From the NCBI RefSeq assembly GCF_028389875.1, contig NC_084676.1, positions 8,928,001 through 8,992,000 of the forward strand: DNA of 64,000 nt, written 5' to 3'. Positions 13,752 to 27,710 of this stretch are shown one piece after another. The stretch is from Rhea pennata (taxonomy: Eukaryota > Chordata > Aves > Rheiformes > Rheidae). Under the pieces are notes generated by a model. It made no database searches, was not told the DNA's origin, and saw only the letters and a list, made by a program, of their open reading frames with translations. The position numbers and the translations under genes were made by a program. Numbering within the stretch: position 1 is the first letter of the stretch; every line of letters starts with the position of its first letter.

Positions 13752-13754
<3 letters not shown>

Positions 13755-13810
<56 letters not shown>
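13755..13810. repeat. TC dinucleotide microsatellite, 28 units
   Basis: A perfect (TC)28 tract. It creates a spurious Leu-Ser repeat open frame. Confidence 0.98.
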
Positions 13811-13815
<5 letters not shown>

Positions 13816-16800
13816 AAGCTTTCTATTCCCAACGATCAGTTCTGCTCAGCAACTTTGTTAACGTGCTTAGCATTTCATTTCAAAGACCAGACTTGTGCCT
13901 TCTGTGTCACTGTCTCCCCCCGAGGGAATCTGCCTTCCCCAGCCTAAATGCAGAGCTGTAGCTAATGTCAGCTTCAGCATCACTAGCAGCTTTGATGGTC
14001 TCTGGTTTCCTTCAGTTCCTGTAAGGCTGCACTTCTTTCACCCTCGGGGTTAGCAGCCTCTCTGAAGGGTCAGGGTTGCTATAAAATAGCTGACTGGCCA
14101 GCCAAATGCCTACAGGACAGTGATTTCTCCACAGGAGCACTGACCTATCCTGTATGCTAATGTGGGAGTGTGCTAAGCCTCTGGCTACCAACAATGAAAA
14201 TACCATTTATATAATTGGCCAACATAACATACGTTATGTAGCTGTAAAGCTGGATTTGACTTGGAATTCATGATCTTTGTGAAATAGGAATTCAGCTTAT
14301 CTAACATATTCTCATGCTACGCTGGAGAATTATTAGGGGTGCACCTGCGTCTGTAGCTGCAAATTTGTGCTTTGTAGAAAAAATATTTTACTGTTAATAC
14401 ATTTGACTCTTTCTCCTCTGAAGGCTTGTTTAAAAATCCCAGTTGTATGGCAAACAAGAAGTGGGATGGCTTACCCCAGAAAAGTGCCATCCTCTGCAGC
14501 TGGCAGGCTCTCTCTCACCAAGTGATTCAAAGTCTTGAGCTGTTTGGACAGACATTGACAGATTTCTGACCTGCATAACTAGTGTTTTTATGGTCCTGTG
14601 CAGAGTTGGGTACGGCACCGTGGGAAAGGAAGGAGAATGCAGAAGATGGCATGGCCTCCTGGGGCAATTCACGCAGTGTTGATGCTCCGTTAGTATAAAT
14701 CCACTCCAGCTTTCTAGCTGGTTTGCAGTTTGCATGAGTTGTTCTTCTATTTTACTGCAATGATATTTCAGGAAACAAGTCAAATGTGTTAAAAATAACT
14801 ATCTCCCATCATTTATTTTTAAGAATTTATATTATTTTAGGCAGCAATTACTGGCTGACTCAGTCACTGACAATGAAAAAGTGTCATTTGAAGTAAACTC
14901 AGGCCAAGATTTGAACAAGAATGAGCCTATTTGAAAAGATGTCAACAAGTTAAGGTTGTAACCTTGTCAGTGATGACATTACAAGTTGTATCATGTCCTC
15001 TGCAGACTGTCATAACCTTTAAACAGGGGCTTCAACAAAATGAATTGCTTATGTCGAATAAACCAATGAGTCAGGACTAGACTGGAATAAATGGAAAGTT
15101 TGGGAGACTCTTTCTGGAGCCTTAAATCAATTCATGGATTTAATAAGTAAAGAAAAGATTTTGTAAAGATTGTTCTATGGTTTCTTTGGCTAAAGCATCT
15201 GAATTCAGGACTTGAAGAGAGATAGTCTGATAAAGAAGCAATTTCAATGCTTCTATGTATTATGCAGCTTGTCTGTTATACTGTGAAAAAGTACAGGCAT
15301 CAGAATAGCTACATTTTAGTGTTTCTAGACTGATAAAAAGTATCATAATAGTAATTTTATGGTAGAATGGATAATCCCATATATAGTGATAGAGGTGGGG
15401 TACATGGTTATTGGACCGACCAAAGGTCTTGATACAATAAAACTTTTCTGCTGATGAAATAATTTCTCAGGTGACCCTGACAATCAATTTTTGAAGTATC
15501 TTTACTTTGAGTGAAATTCTACATTTAATTTGAAATTGGAAAGCATATTTTCTATGTTGGAATATTTCGTCTTTTGAATGAGCAGAGCTGCCTGAAGTAA
15601 ATGCAGAAGTAAATGCATAAACAAATGACTTGATTCATGTCTGATCTAAACACAGAAACAGTGCACCAGATGGTAAAAGCCTTGCATGTTGCAGAAAAGC
15701 ATCTGCAATTCACCCTTTGTGTTCCTGAGGATATTTTGTTGAAGAGTGGAAACCACCTGAGAAGTGAACAAAATTGGCTGGAGAGAGGATGCATCTAGCT
15801 CACCCAAAGTAATACAAATCAGCTTCTCCTAGGAGTGGAAGTTTTGTTCTTCTCTGGGTTGTCTCTGAGGTATTAGGAAAAAAAATAGGAAAAAAAACCC
15901 CAGTCATCTAGAGGTGTTCTGCACAAGTATAGTCTTTGGGGATTAGTGTCAAATGGGAAAGGGTTGAGAAGCCATTAGGAATGGGGGGACAAAAATAAGT
16001 TGTGTGCAATTTTTAGCCAGTGTACAGTAACAATTACAGTCATTCATTTGTAACTGTTAATATCCATATAGGCAGATGATAACAGATGATTATTATTTGT
16101 AGTTTTATTAACTTTTATTCAGTTTCCTGCAGAGTGAACAATTCTTTTCAACTGCAGATATATGGCTTAACTTCTGCTTTGCTTAGGCATTAGAATAGCA
16201 TCTGAGGTGTTTTCTAAAATGTTCTCTCTACAAGACCTTTTAAAACTATTTATATTTTTTTCTTTGATGCAAAAGGGTATTTTTCCCCACCCATCTCATA
16301 CGGCAAGACAAAAAGATATGGATATAGTAGTAATTGACAACTGAGAACAATACATAAGAAATAACAGGTTCTATTCACTAAATGAATGCAAGGGTTTTTG
16401 TAGGGGTGGATATGAATCTCTAACAGATAGCTCTTATATTAAAGGTTTTGCAGCTAATATATGTGTTATATCAGAACACACTGTCAGACACTTTGAAAGA
16501 TCCAGACAAGTTATCATCAATTTATGAAAAATAATAAAAAGAGCTTTTTTTGCTTCTGAAGATATCTCATAAAAATGTCCACCTTGATAAATCTCCTATT
16601 GAGAAAGAGTCTTCACCAAAGATAAGTGGTCAACTTCTGTAACAGTCACTCTAGAGGATAGATAAGAAGTGAGGAAACAGCTGGTCATTTCCTGGTTAAT
16701 GTTTCCTGTAGCTATTACTCTCCTTTGCTGTCTGGTGTGCCCAGCCTTGCTTTCTTGAGCTATTTACATTGACCTATGATTGCCCTATCCCTTGAGTAAT

Positions 16801-19579
16801 TTTTTTTCCCCATCCAAATGGTAAAAATCAATAGTTGCGCTTATCTTTGGGTGATACAAAAATATTTTTGCTAGCTTTAAATTATGCTGTCTCTCAAGCA
16901 TCATCCAAAGAACGACTTCATGTGCATAGGTCTTATTGTGCCTTAATGTTTACTGCTTCTTTTTATGATGGAGGAACTGAAATGGATTATCTCTAAATTT
17001 CGAGAAATTATTTTTAATTATTAGTATCCAGTCATTTCTTAGACGACTTCTTGAAGTTGTAGAAGTAGTCTTAAAAGCAGCAGCGGGTCACTACCATAAT
17101 CAATAGTGGAGGCTTTTTTCACTTGCTGAGATTTTGCATGTGAGGTTGTCAAACCATAATAGCAAACTGGAAGCCCAGAATTTGCTTCCTTGACATTACC
17201 ATGGAGGGGGGAAGTTTTCTTGTTAAAGATAAGTAGTACTGAAATTTGGCAGGGAATTTATAATAGCTAGTGATGGAGGCTAATAGCCCATGGAAGGAAA
17301 GAGAGGATCATCCAGTTTCTGAAGAGTGATCTAACTTAGGTGCTCTGAATCTCTGCTTAGAGCTTTCTTCACAACTGCACTGTTAATTTTTGTGATTTTT
17401 AGCTCACTTAACCTCTAGTGTTCAAAGTTTTTAGTTTTCAAATATTAAGAATTGCAGTTTAACTGCTACACATGCTCACTTACATTCAAAGTATATATTT
17501 TTTTCCTCTATATTCAGGCCTGTTTCTAGCTGATCCCACTAGGTCTGTTGCTGTCTTACCTGCATATTGGAAAAAGTGAGGGGGGAGGGGAATGTTCTAA
17601 CTGATTTTCTTTTGAAGTGCCTAAGGAGATCTTTAGACCTTGAGCAGAAGAACAGGTATGTTTAAAGTGCTGTTGAGGTGGATAAGTGAGGATGTTGAAG
17701 GTATAGCCTGAGCCCAGGCTCTAAAGATCCTGAGAAACCCCCAAAGATTTAAGGGTTGTTCATTGTAGTTCCATTTTGGCCCAATTTAGGCATTCTTTAC
17801 TGATTCTGCCAGCATGCTTTGCTTGTTTTACTCAAATACTTCTGTAGAAGAAAAGTGAGATCTTGGTTTGGTTTTGCTTGAACTCAGCACTGCTTCATCT
17901 TGCATTAAATATGCAAAGTGATTAGCTACTTCTGAGAATCACTGTCCAATGTTTATTTATACATAACAGAAAAGAGTGATAACTGACCTGTGCTGCTTAA
18001 ATGGAAAATGCCACCTGTTCTGAGGAGTTCTCACTTGTATCCTTCGGTGTCTTAAGAATATTCTTAGCTCTCCATCACCCCTAGAGGGTGCTCATAGCGA
18101 CCACAGTGTGACCTCCTCCTGGGAAGCCTTCGCCTGCTTATAAAGGCATCACAGCTTTCCACTGTGCCTTCCCGTTTTGGAGCCTCGGCCGTGGGATGGG
18201 TGGGCACTGCGCACCTCAGTCCTCCCTGCCTGGCTAATCGTGCCCAAGGGCCGTGTAGCTATGCACGCTAGAGCAGCTTAGAGATTGCTGACTTGCTGCT
18301 GAGAGTAAGAGGAAGCTGTGATAAATGTTCAGTCTTATCACTAAAATCTTGAGAGAGGGTTGCCACACCAGCTAGCAGGAAAGGAGACAGCAGGGTAACC
18401 AGTGCAGTGCTCCTCAATCCCTTTTGAAGGCAAGGTGGCCAGCGGAGGTGGTACTGCCTGGAGCAGCAGGGAACGGCTCTTGTGAGCGCTGCTGGCATCT
18501 GTCAGAACTGCTCCCTGCGCAGCTGGGCTGACACGGGAGGGAAGTGCCTTTGTATCATCTTCCTGAAAGACAGAATATGGGACTTACTCCAACTTGAATG
18601 ACTTAGAGTCCAGAACAGCAAATATGTTTTCTATCTGGAAATAGACATTTTCCTTTCCTCGTGTGGCTACACCTTACATCCACAGCTGTCCCATTTTACA
18701 CTTGCAGACTCCTTCTCCTTAAAATGTAACTCCTATTAGGCTGTCTGGATCATTCAGCTAGTCATTTCAGCTCTAACAACATCACTCCCCCTCACTCCAC
18801 ACACCACTGTGGAGGTGACTATCCCTTCCATGTACCAATGCAGAAAAAAGATGAAAATTTCCAAGCTTTTGCAGCGTAGTTGCAAAAATGAAGCTCCCAG
18901 AAGAGTCCCCTTCCATGGTCTCTTTTCCTTCCCAGCTGCCCTCACTGCCTACTGCATGCTCCTAGCAGTCCTCTTTTTTTGTGAAAAGCCTCTGGCCAGC
19001 AAAATCCCAGGGGACCAGGCTGCCCAGGTGGAGGCAGCAATGCCTGTGGAGTTCGCCAGATTACTCTATGATAATTACATTCTTAAACTGGTCAGTTTTC
19101 ATGGTTAATTTGGCTGGTGGAAAATGAAGATGCTATTTTTACAGCATATATGCACCATATGAACATAATTACTTGGAAGCACTGCAGATCGCTGGACTTT
19201 GAACGTGCGCAGAGTTTGTTTTTGGTTTTGTTTTTTTTCCCTCCTCCCCTTCTAACGAGCATGAACAGGCTGTGCTGTTTGCAGTTGCCTGGGTAACTGA
19301 GATCAGAGGTTTACCTGGCTCATTCTGTTACAAGTGGAGGAATATACATTAATTCTTGATTTTGGGTTGCACCTTGAAGTATTTTATGGTGATAGGAAAG
19401 GTCAAAACCAGCTGTAAGCCTGCCCCTACCACATGCATCAGCAAAAAGGATCAAGCAATTGATCCCTTGCACAGGGACCTGTGTACGACTGGAATAGAAA
19501 GGAGCTGGTTCCCGTCGCTTTTGCATCTAATTGCAAATTCTGCCCTATGACAACAGGCACGAGTTTAGCATCCTGAGTG

Positions 19580-19770
19580 TCTAAACCTGGTCTGATTGAG
19601 CATTCACGAGCAGTTCTGAGTCCCATGGACGGTGCTAGCAGAGTCTTTTCCCATCTGCACAAGTCGCGAGGTCTGCAGCCCCGCTGCAGGAAGCCAGGCT
19701 TTCGTGGCCTCCAGCCTGCGTTGCTGAACGCAGCTGACACTGCAGAGCGCTCCGAAATTTCGGCTAATGT
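19580..19770. promoter_or_regulatory. Short CpG-rich islet
   Basis: About a dozen CpGs are clustered here, with GC-rich sequence around GTCGCGAGG and GAGCGCTCCG. The flanks are CpG-poor. No TATA box or obvious donor site accompanies it. Confidence 0.2.
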
Positions 19771-21352
19771 GGACAATGCCTTTCTACTTTCACAGTGCTG
19801 CTTCCTGCAGGGAACATATCTTCTCTGTGCAATTCAATGAGGTGCTTGAAATTCCTGAATTACTTAGGTCCCAGTAACCTTGGAGATTACGTTGTTCTTA
19901 CTGCTGCAACAAAACTGTGGGAACTGAAATTTCGTGGCCTAAAGGAGGTTTGACAGTGAAAATGGCAAGATACATGAGTACTTTGCCAGGAGTGGTAAAT
20001 AGGAAAGACAATCCAATCTCTGATGACGAGATGTGAAATATTGAGTATGGTTTGTGAAAATACTGAGGAAAGATGCTTGTAACTGCAATTAGAACATGCG
20101 GGGAAGAGATCATCAAAAATCCCACTTTACCTAGAGGTAGAAAAGATAGACAAGCACTTTAAGAAACGTTAAAGTAAACTTTACTTTGGCTTGTTCCTTA
20201 CTTGGTGATTTTAGCTGAAATAAAAACTAGAATATTCTTGACTGTAAACATGCTATTTTTTTCTTGTGGAATACTATCCACAGGAAAATGATTATGTGAT
20301 AATTATGCCAAAATAGGTTATTCTGCTGAGCTCTAATGATAAATTTCCCTATGTTGACAAGTTCACTGGCTGCTGAAGTGACCCTCAAGTTATTGCTGCC
20401 TCTTTCTGCTGCAGGAAATCTAGCAGTGGGGACATAAATGAGGACTAAGAATGAAATGAATTTTAGAATGCTTCACTTTTTATATAGGAGAATGGGGAAA
20501 AGATTTCAATTTCCAATTTAAAAATAAAATCTCTTTTTTTTTCTAAGCAAATCCCGAGAACTAACTCTCTGAAACTTCCTTATTTGCAGCCTTTTACTAA
20601 ACTGCTCAATCTGTAGTATAAGCTGGCATTTTAAAATGCCATTTTTTATCTGTACCTGTAAAGCTGTGATTGTTTTGGAAGATATTTTACAGTTTGGAGC
20701 TTGAGGACAGTCATACTAGATAACTCATAGAAGAAAAGAAAATTTATTCCAAGAAGGATGACCAGAGTGTCCATATATGATAATATCTCAGAAATTCACT
20801 GAGCCACAAATCTTCATGTCCGAAAACCGGATGGGCATCCTCACTGTTGTCTTCCTGCTTACGCAGGCACATGCAATATGATTTTTGCATGAAGTCCCTG
20901 TTACAAAGCCTTATGTTAATATTTTTACAGCAAAAAAGTTCTGTGTTGAGAGTAGCACAGGTGAATATGCTGACAGCTACCCCCAAAAATGAAGCAGCAG
21001 CAGCTCGGGAGTTAGCCTGCTTATATGTTCACTTTGTCGTTCAGAGGCAGCTTTTGCCTTTGGAGGGCCTGAGAACTGCAGAGACTGCTAGAAAGCACAG
21101 ATTTGACAGGGGAAAGAGGAAAAGATCAGGAAAGCTGCTGCTGCCATTTTGTATGCTTGTTTCTCATATCTATACCATTTTCCAAACTCAATGGAGAAAA
21201 TAGCAAGCGGTGAATAGTCCCCAGAACTCATCTGCTTTCTGTAGAGTGCTAACAAACATTTCTGGAAACCTACCCTTTTTCCTTTAACATTCATGTAGCC
21301 TAAGCATATTTGGCCTGCTCTCAGATGAATAATGGCAACTAAGGGATGACAA

Positions 21353-21354
<2 letters not shown>

Positions 21355-21402
<48 letters not shown>
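21355..21402. repeat. Poly-T run of 48
   Basis: The longest homopolymer in the window. If it were the tail of a minus-strand retrocopy, that copy should lie to its right. I recognise nothing there. Confidence 0.97.
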
Positions 21403-22317
21403 CCCAGAAAAACTTTCTTCCTTGGGAAGGTAGCAGATTGACAGGAACTTGCTTTAGACTCCATTCTGGACTGTATTGAAAATCTGTCTGAGAGTTTCTC
21501 CATGAGAGCCACAGAATGCCAAAAATGCTCGAAAATGTGGCCTCAGTTATAGGTTTCTGGTCTTTTGAAGTATCTAGCTGTAAGCTCTGTTGAAACCTGA
21601 TTCAACACAGCCAGTAGGGCAGCTGGGGACAAGCCTGTAGATGCCCTGTAAGATTCTGCAGCTCTGAGGCTGACTTGTAACCTCTGGAGCTTATCCACAG
21701 CAGAGGCTGCCAACTATGCCAAATAGTGCTGCTGTTTTATGACAGAGATTCATATTCCCTGGGTATTAAAGAAGAGCTTGTCTGTCCAGGCCATGCACCC
21801 TAGGGCTTCAGGGGGAAAGTCCTACTCCGTGTTTTGTCCAAGATTTTTGATATGTATGCAGACAATATAAACCAAAAACAACCCCCCAAACCACAAACCC
21901 ATTGTAAAGTTCATCTCGCTGTGCTACTAGCAAGCGCTTGTTTAAACTCATTGCTTGGCTCTATGTGACTCCTTCCTTCTATTTAGAAGTCCACAGAAAA
22001 ATCTAAGCTAATCTAAAATCTTGGCTGCTGGAAGACTGTGTTGCTTTGCATTTAGAAACCTGGAAATGAAAAGGTGCTCTGTAATGCTTTACTTCCTTGC
22101 CACTTAGCCTGATAATATACCCCATCTGGCAGGACTAAAACAGAAAATCACACAGTAAAACTTTACATATTTATTGTTTCCCTCCCAGTGGCGAGGGACT
22201 TGACCTGGCAGCAGTCTTTCCAAGTAAGCAGTGTAGCATATTTACGTTTTCACATTATGACTTTTTACTCTCCCTAACTTGACTCTACCTTCACAATTTT
22301 TAAACATGCACTCACTT

Positions 22318-22337
22318 AAAAAAAAAAAAAAAAAAAT
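22318..22337. repeat. Poly-A run of 20
   Basis: An uninterrupted A homopolymer. Confidence 0.95.
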
Positions 22338-25300
22338 CAATGGGTGAAATGATAGGCAGTGAGGAGACAAAGTATGGAATACATGGAGGTGGTGATATCT
22401 GGTCTTTACTTGACTAGTTGGAGTTGTCCAGGGAGCAGGGGAAAAGATTTCTGCCAGGAAATGATATCTGCTGATAGTGCTGCTGCAGTTTGAATAATTT
22501 ATCCAGATATGCCTCAGTGTCACTCTGGTTGTTGTTTGCTGGCAACCGAATAGTAGCTTGAAAACCTCAATGTATAAATTTTGCACTTACTGGAAGCGTG
22601 GAAGTTAGCTTCTCTTTTACTCTTTAGCCTTACCACCAGTGTTGTAGGAACAACTCGCCCACATAAGGCAAGCGATGCCCAATGAAATACCCCTTAGAGC
22701 TTTGGCTTTTCTTTGCAATATTTACTATACTGTTTAGCAAAGGTAAAGCGGACAGTATTTCCCTGACTGCAGCTCTTGTAATCTTCTTTCATCAGGCCCA
22801 GGGTTACCAATGCTCATTATAGCACCACAGAAATGTGTTCCAGTAGAAAAAGATTCAGCCTCAAAACTCACGCACAGTGTTTTCATATGGCTCCATATCT
22901 TTGTGAAAATTTCACGGTCTGATTTTACTGACCAGTTTTGGCAGACTTACAGTGTACTTCAAACTGTTTCTGATCATATTCTGAACAGAGTAGAAAATTT
23001 CAGATTGGTTGTGTCTGTTGCCTGAGCTATTGGTTAAAAATGGAATTTTTTAAAAAAATTTAGTTAAGCTAGCTAACATGGAAATGTTGTCAAAGAAGTT
23101 TCATTAAAGTCATTGTTGCAGCTCATTTCTAAAAAGTAGCATAGTTTTGTGGCTATTAGATTCTGATTGACTGAATCCTTTAATTCAAAAAACTGTGCTG
23201 AATAATTCTACTATAAGTTATGCTACTTTGTATTAGAAATAATTTGAGTGTCCTATTTCTGATGTGCTAGCTAATTAAAGACATTCTGTCAAGGTTGACA
23301 GGCCTAAAATGTGTGTTGCGCTGATAATTAAAAATAAGGGCAACCTTCCCATAATAAGCCATAGTCATGTCACAGTCTGACTGTGAAAAAAATTGTCCTA
23401 TAATCTATGCCTATCTGGAGCAGGGATTCTACAAAGCAGAGACAGAAAAGTGCTATTTTTTTTTCCTATCCTTTTCCTATTGCCTGTCCAATTTTAAGTG
23501 GCTCTAGTAGCAGAGCTTTTAAGAATGGAGCTTTTATGTATGTCCCCCCACCCCACCCCGATCAGCTGTATTTCACATGGGGGGTATTGTGTGTGACGGG
23601 CTTGCTTCTTGGAAGTAGAGGGATCAAGATGAAACTGAGGAAATTTATAAATGTGTTCATCAGTGTCATGTCTGGGCATTTGTAGTGCTACAGCAATAGT
23701 GGATGGTGCTGTTTCCTTGTGCTTTCCTAATCTTGGTGGATATTTACAGTTCCTGAATGTAAGTATTTAATTTAAAATGTTGAGTTAGTAGGCTCGTTTC
23801 CCTAGACAGCTTACAGAACTGGAGGAGATAGGCTCCTTGTATTATCTTAGATTCATTTTCTCAAATCAACCTTTGAATCTGATTTGAGTCTGAGGACTCT
23901 CACCTCTCCTCTTAGCTAAAGGAAGGTCAGCATCTGAATTCAGGTATTTTTGCTGTATCTCTCTAGATCTATTACAGTCATAGACAAAAATTGCTATCCT
24001 GTCAGATTTGCATGTCTCTGAATTTCTTGAAGTAAGAACTTCAATTCGGAACTGGTTCATCCCCTGAACCACGAAAATGAAGAAGGAGAATCCATGAATC
24101 TTGTATATTATAAATGAATTCAATTTTATCCTCATCTTGATTGAGATCTCTAGGATCTTGCAAGACAAATCCCTCCAACGTTTCATATGTTTCTCCTTGT
24201 GAATCTCAGTATTTTACTACTACTCTTCAACTTCTTAACATTGCTAAAAGATAAGGTGCTGAGAAACCAGCAGCAATCTCTTACGTTCAGTCTAATATGT
24301 CAGTAAGAAAAAGAGATCAGGACCCTGAGGAGGGTTTTATTTGCTGCAGTCTGCTATGTCATTCTTTTCAAAATGGTTTTTGAACAAACTGGATGAAAAG
24401 AGCATCCTAAAGTATAGAAAGTTTAGCACTAACTAGGTGAAGTGATCTGGATGGACTCTAAGGGCTTCTTTCCAATCAGAGTTGCTAACTTGGATAATAT
24501 GCTTGTCTCCTGAAATGAATAGCAGAATGTGGAAAATCTGGTAGTAGCAGGAAAACAGAATGTGAATGTGTGCCCAGAGGATTTTAGATGGCTTGTTAAA
24601 TGCAGAGATTGTAGCTTTGAGAGTGTCTTGTTGAGAAGATCTGATTCAGTTGGCACTTGTTTCCAGCTTCAGCAGCATGTCTGGAAACAGAAAGCTACTG
24701 TGAGCCAAAGCACAGATACAGGCTGATAAGAACAGAGAGGGGAAAGTACCCTGCCAGTCTGCTGGAGCTGTCAGAAATGCGTGAGGTTCCCCAGGGGCTG
24801 TATAAATAAAGGAGCTGTCTGGGTGGGAAGTTTGAAAGGAAGCCAGATGTCTGCAGCTGCTTCCAAGGGGTTGATATGCCAAATAACTTTTTAGATCTCT
24901 AATGTGTGAAAAAGGTTTTGCCCTTGACTTCAAAGTAACAGAGAGAGTTCATCATGCTGCCTGTTACTTTTTTGGCTTTATTTTCTGTCTTTTTTTCTTC
25001 ACAGACAGCAGGGTTTGCTATAACCATCCAGCAAATAGCTCATCAGGTAGCTACTGCTTTTAATCTGTGATCTGCCTAGCAGTACTGCCATCGCAAGTCA
25101 TGGGGATGCAGTGTTATTTAGATTGACGTCAAAGGTGGAGTGTAGAGAGTTGTATCTGGCTATGTTCCAAATGGGTAATTACATTCTGCCTACCTAAAAT
25201 TCCCCTTATGGCTTCCTGAAATCCCTTGCTCAAAGCTGTTGCTATAATACCGCTGTCTGCTGTTAATTGGTAACTACCTCCCGCTCTACAGGCAATTGTG

Positions 25301-27662
25301 TTTCAGTGACAAATGAGGTGACCTGGTAATGTATGGTTGGTGTCCCAATCATAAATTGCAAATCCATATTTTTGGGGCATCTCTCACCCTGCTACTCTTT
25401 CCTCGATGATATATTTCTGCTAAGAGTACTTATAAAATATGCACCTCCAATTTATCTAGAAATACCCATTTTATCAAACTTCTTTTGTCGTATGCTTACT
25501 TTTTTTTTATTTTGGCAATAATTGTTTTTTCTATTTTCTTTTTTTTTAATCATTTTCTTCCTATGTGAAATGTGCAGGGCTCCATTTGTCTATGGTTAAA
25601 CTGACTTGAAACAGTAAGAGCAGATTATTCAAGAGCTGAAGACCCCCTGCAGAAGGTTGCCTACTTCCAAAATCTGAACATAATGTTGAGCCATAGCATC
25701 TGATCAGAAATGAGAAAGTAGTACAGAAGTTAGGATCAGTCATCTGTGTGAGGAGGCTTGGTAGATCGGTATCAGTGCCTTCAGTATTGTAGGTGATTTT
25801 TTCAGCCTGGTGGCTGCATATCCACATAAGGTGTGAATCCCATTTCCAGGGCGATTAGAAAGCTGCCCCAATGAGCGATGCTCCCAACACTTAGCAGACA
25901 AAGCTCTGAAGTGGCCAGTACAGGTGCATGTGATGAAGGATGAAATTATATATGTTCTCCTATACATAGCTGTAATTAACGAGATACTTGAGTATGTTTG
26001 CGAGTTTCGCACTTTTTTAGGCTTGTTACCTTTTAGTAAATAAATTACTTTATTATTCCTCACGTAAGACGTATAAATGGAAGTGATTAAAAATGCTAAG
26101 CTGTGCATTAAAGAGCCTAGTTATGCTAGCATTGTTCTTGCCTAAAATTAAATTTAAACTCTGTGTGTTTAGATGCTGTTTTCTTCCTCTCTCTTGCAGC
26201 CTCCTCTAAAAGGAGAAAGAAAGTCTCTCAGTTTAGGAGAATGCATTACACAGTGACAAGGAAAAGAAAGAAGAGCAAAGGCTAGAGTTGTAAACTTGCT
26301 CTTTGGCTTTTGAAAACAACACCATAATGAGTCTCCTACTTAAAGATCTGTAGTAAGAAATGAATCTGTAATGTTCCTGTGAATAACGCCACGTTTCAGT
26401 AACCTGGATAATACCTTCATAGCCTCTATACTTTGCAGACTTGTGCAAAAACAAACAAGTAGCTTGAGCAAACAAGTGCTTGAGCACTGAAGCATCAAAA
26501 GCCTTATCTGGAGGAGGAGTCGCTCTCCGGGCTTGCTAGCCGTGCTGGCTGCTGGTGGTGATGTGGCAGTGCTTGCACAGCCGTCCTGCATCCAGAGGGG
26601 ATGCTGCTGCAGGAGTCTGGCTGCTTGTTTTCATGCAAGTTATAGGGTTTCAGCATCTCTCAATTTGAAATTAGATGATTCAAATGTTTTTGTTGGGAAA
26701 TGGGAGTGACAAAGAGACTGGCACACCTTCTGAATGGCACGTGCCTCATTTTGCATGCAGGGTGCATGGAAATGTGTTGCTTACAGCACAATCTCACAAA
26801 GCCGAGCTGTGTTGCTGTCTTCATTCACTCCTATGCTTGCTAAGAGGAGTCCTACCTCTGCTGGCCGTTTCTGGCCCCTTTGCGAAGCAGTTTGGCCCAA
26901 CGGCGCTACTGACATCGCTTTGACGATGGCAAATAATGGGAGCCCTGGAAGGCACCAGGTTGGGAGAGGTGTGGAATCGCTGCTGCATCTTACACCTATT
27001 TTTGAAAAGCCACTTTGTCGTATTCAGCATAATCTGAAATCTGTTCTCAAATCATGAGCACTTGTCTCATGAAGTGGTTCAACTCTGTCGTACTGTGGTA
27101 CACCCTCTTTCTCCTGAGACCAGCTGCAAAAGACAGTGCCTTCAGGTCTCTCAGTGGTTACCGACACACAGAGCAATTTGTGCCAGTCGTTTCGTGTCTG
27201 CAAAACACGCACGCAGCAGCCACCTGCAGCCTCCCATAGGCCTGAGGTCCAGCCTGCTGAGTGGTTTTCAGTGACTCTTCCAGCTCTGCAGTTAGGATTG
27301 TGGTGGAGCTCCTAAGTGATTTATTTCTTTTTAAATGACTGAAAGTGATGAAACAGTTGCCCTGAAGTCGGTTGGACTGTGTGTGAATAACTGCCAGTCT
27401 GGTCTTCTGCGGTTTGTGCAATAATTAGAGCACGTCGTTGCTTTTGTGTTGCTAGGCTCAAAGTACTTTTAAGAGATCGTAAATAGTATCATCATGCTAT
27501 TGATCAGGGAAGTGATCCATCCAGGGAAGGGTTCACCTTACGCCGCCCAGTCAGTCGATAGCACAGTATTGAGGTCCGAGGCCTGGTCCGGTGCTCCAAC
27601 ACTCTTGTGGAGAACCTACACTCTAGTGCAGGTTTCACTGAGGTTTCATGTTATGTCTAGAT

Positions 27663-27710
27663 GGTTTCTTTTTTTTCTTTTCTTTTTCTTTTTTCTTTTT
27701 TTTTTTTTTC
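27663..27710. repeat. T/C-rich tract
   Basis: T runs interrupted by single C bases form a pure pyrimidine stretch. Confidence 0.9.

Larger units (their letters stand above)
9861..21354. other. Non-coding stretch with simple repeats
   Basis: No supportable exon is seen. The stretch holds a CAAA-type repeat (10017-10040), a TA repeat (12357-12409), a 19-base palindrome (12911-12929), a TC repeat (13755-13810) and two GC-rich, CpG-bearing patches (18050-18540 and 19580-19770). The remainder is AT-rich and featureless to me. Confidence 0.6.

Noticed and set aside
13708..13947. Open frame with a Leu-Ser repeat
   Set aside because: The repeat is the TC microsatellite read in frame.
18809..19108. 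99-codon open frame with a hydrophobic middle that could look like a small membrane protein
   Set aside because: No conserved family, no exon signals, and an overlapping frame on the other strand. Chance is the simplest explanation.
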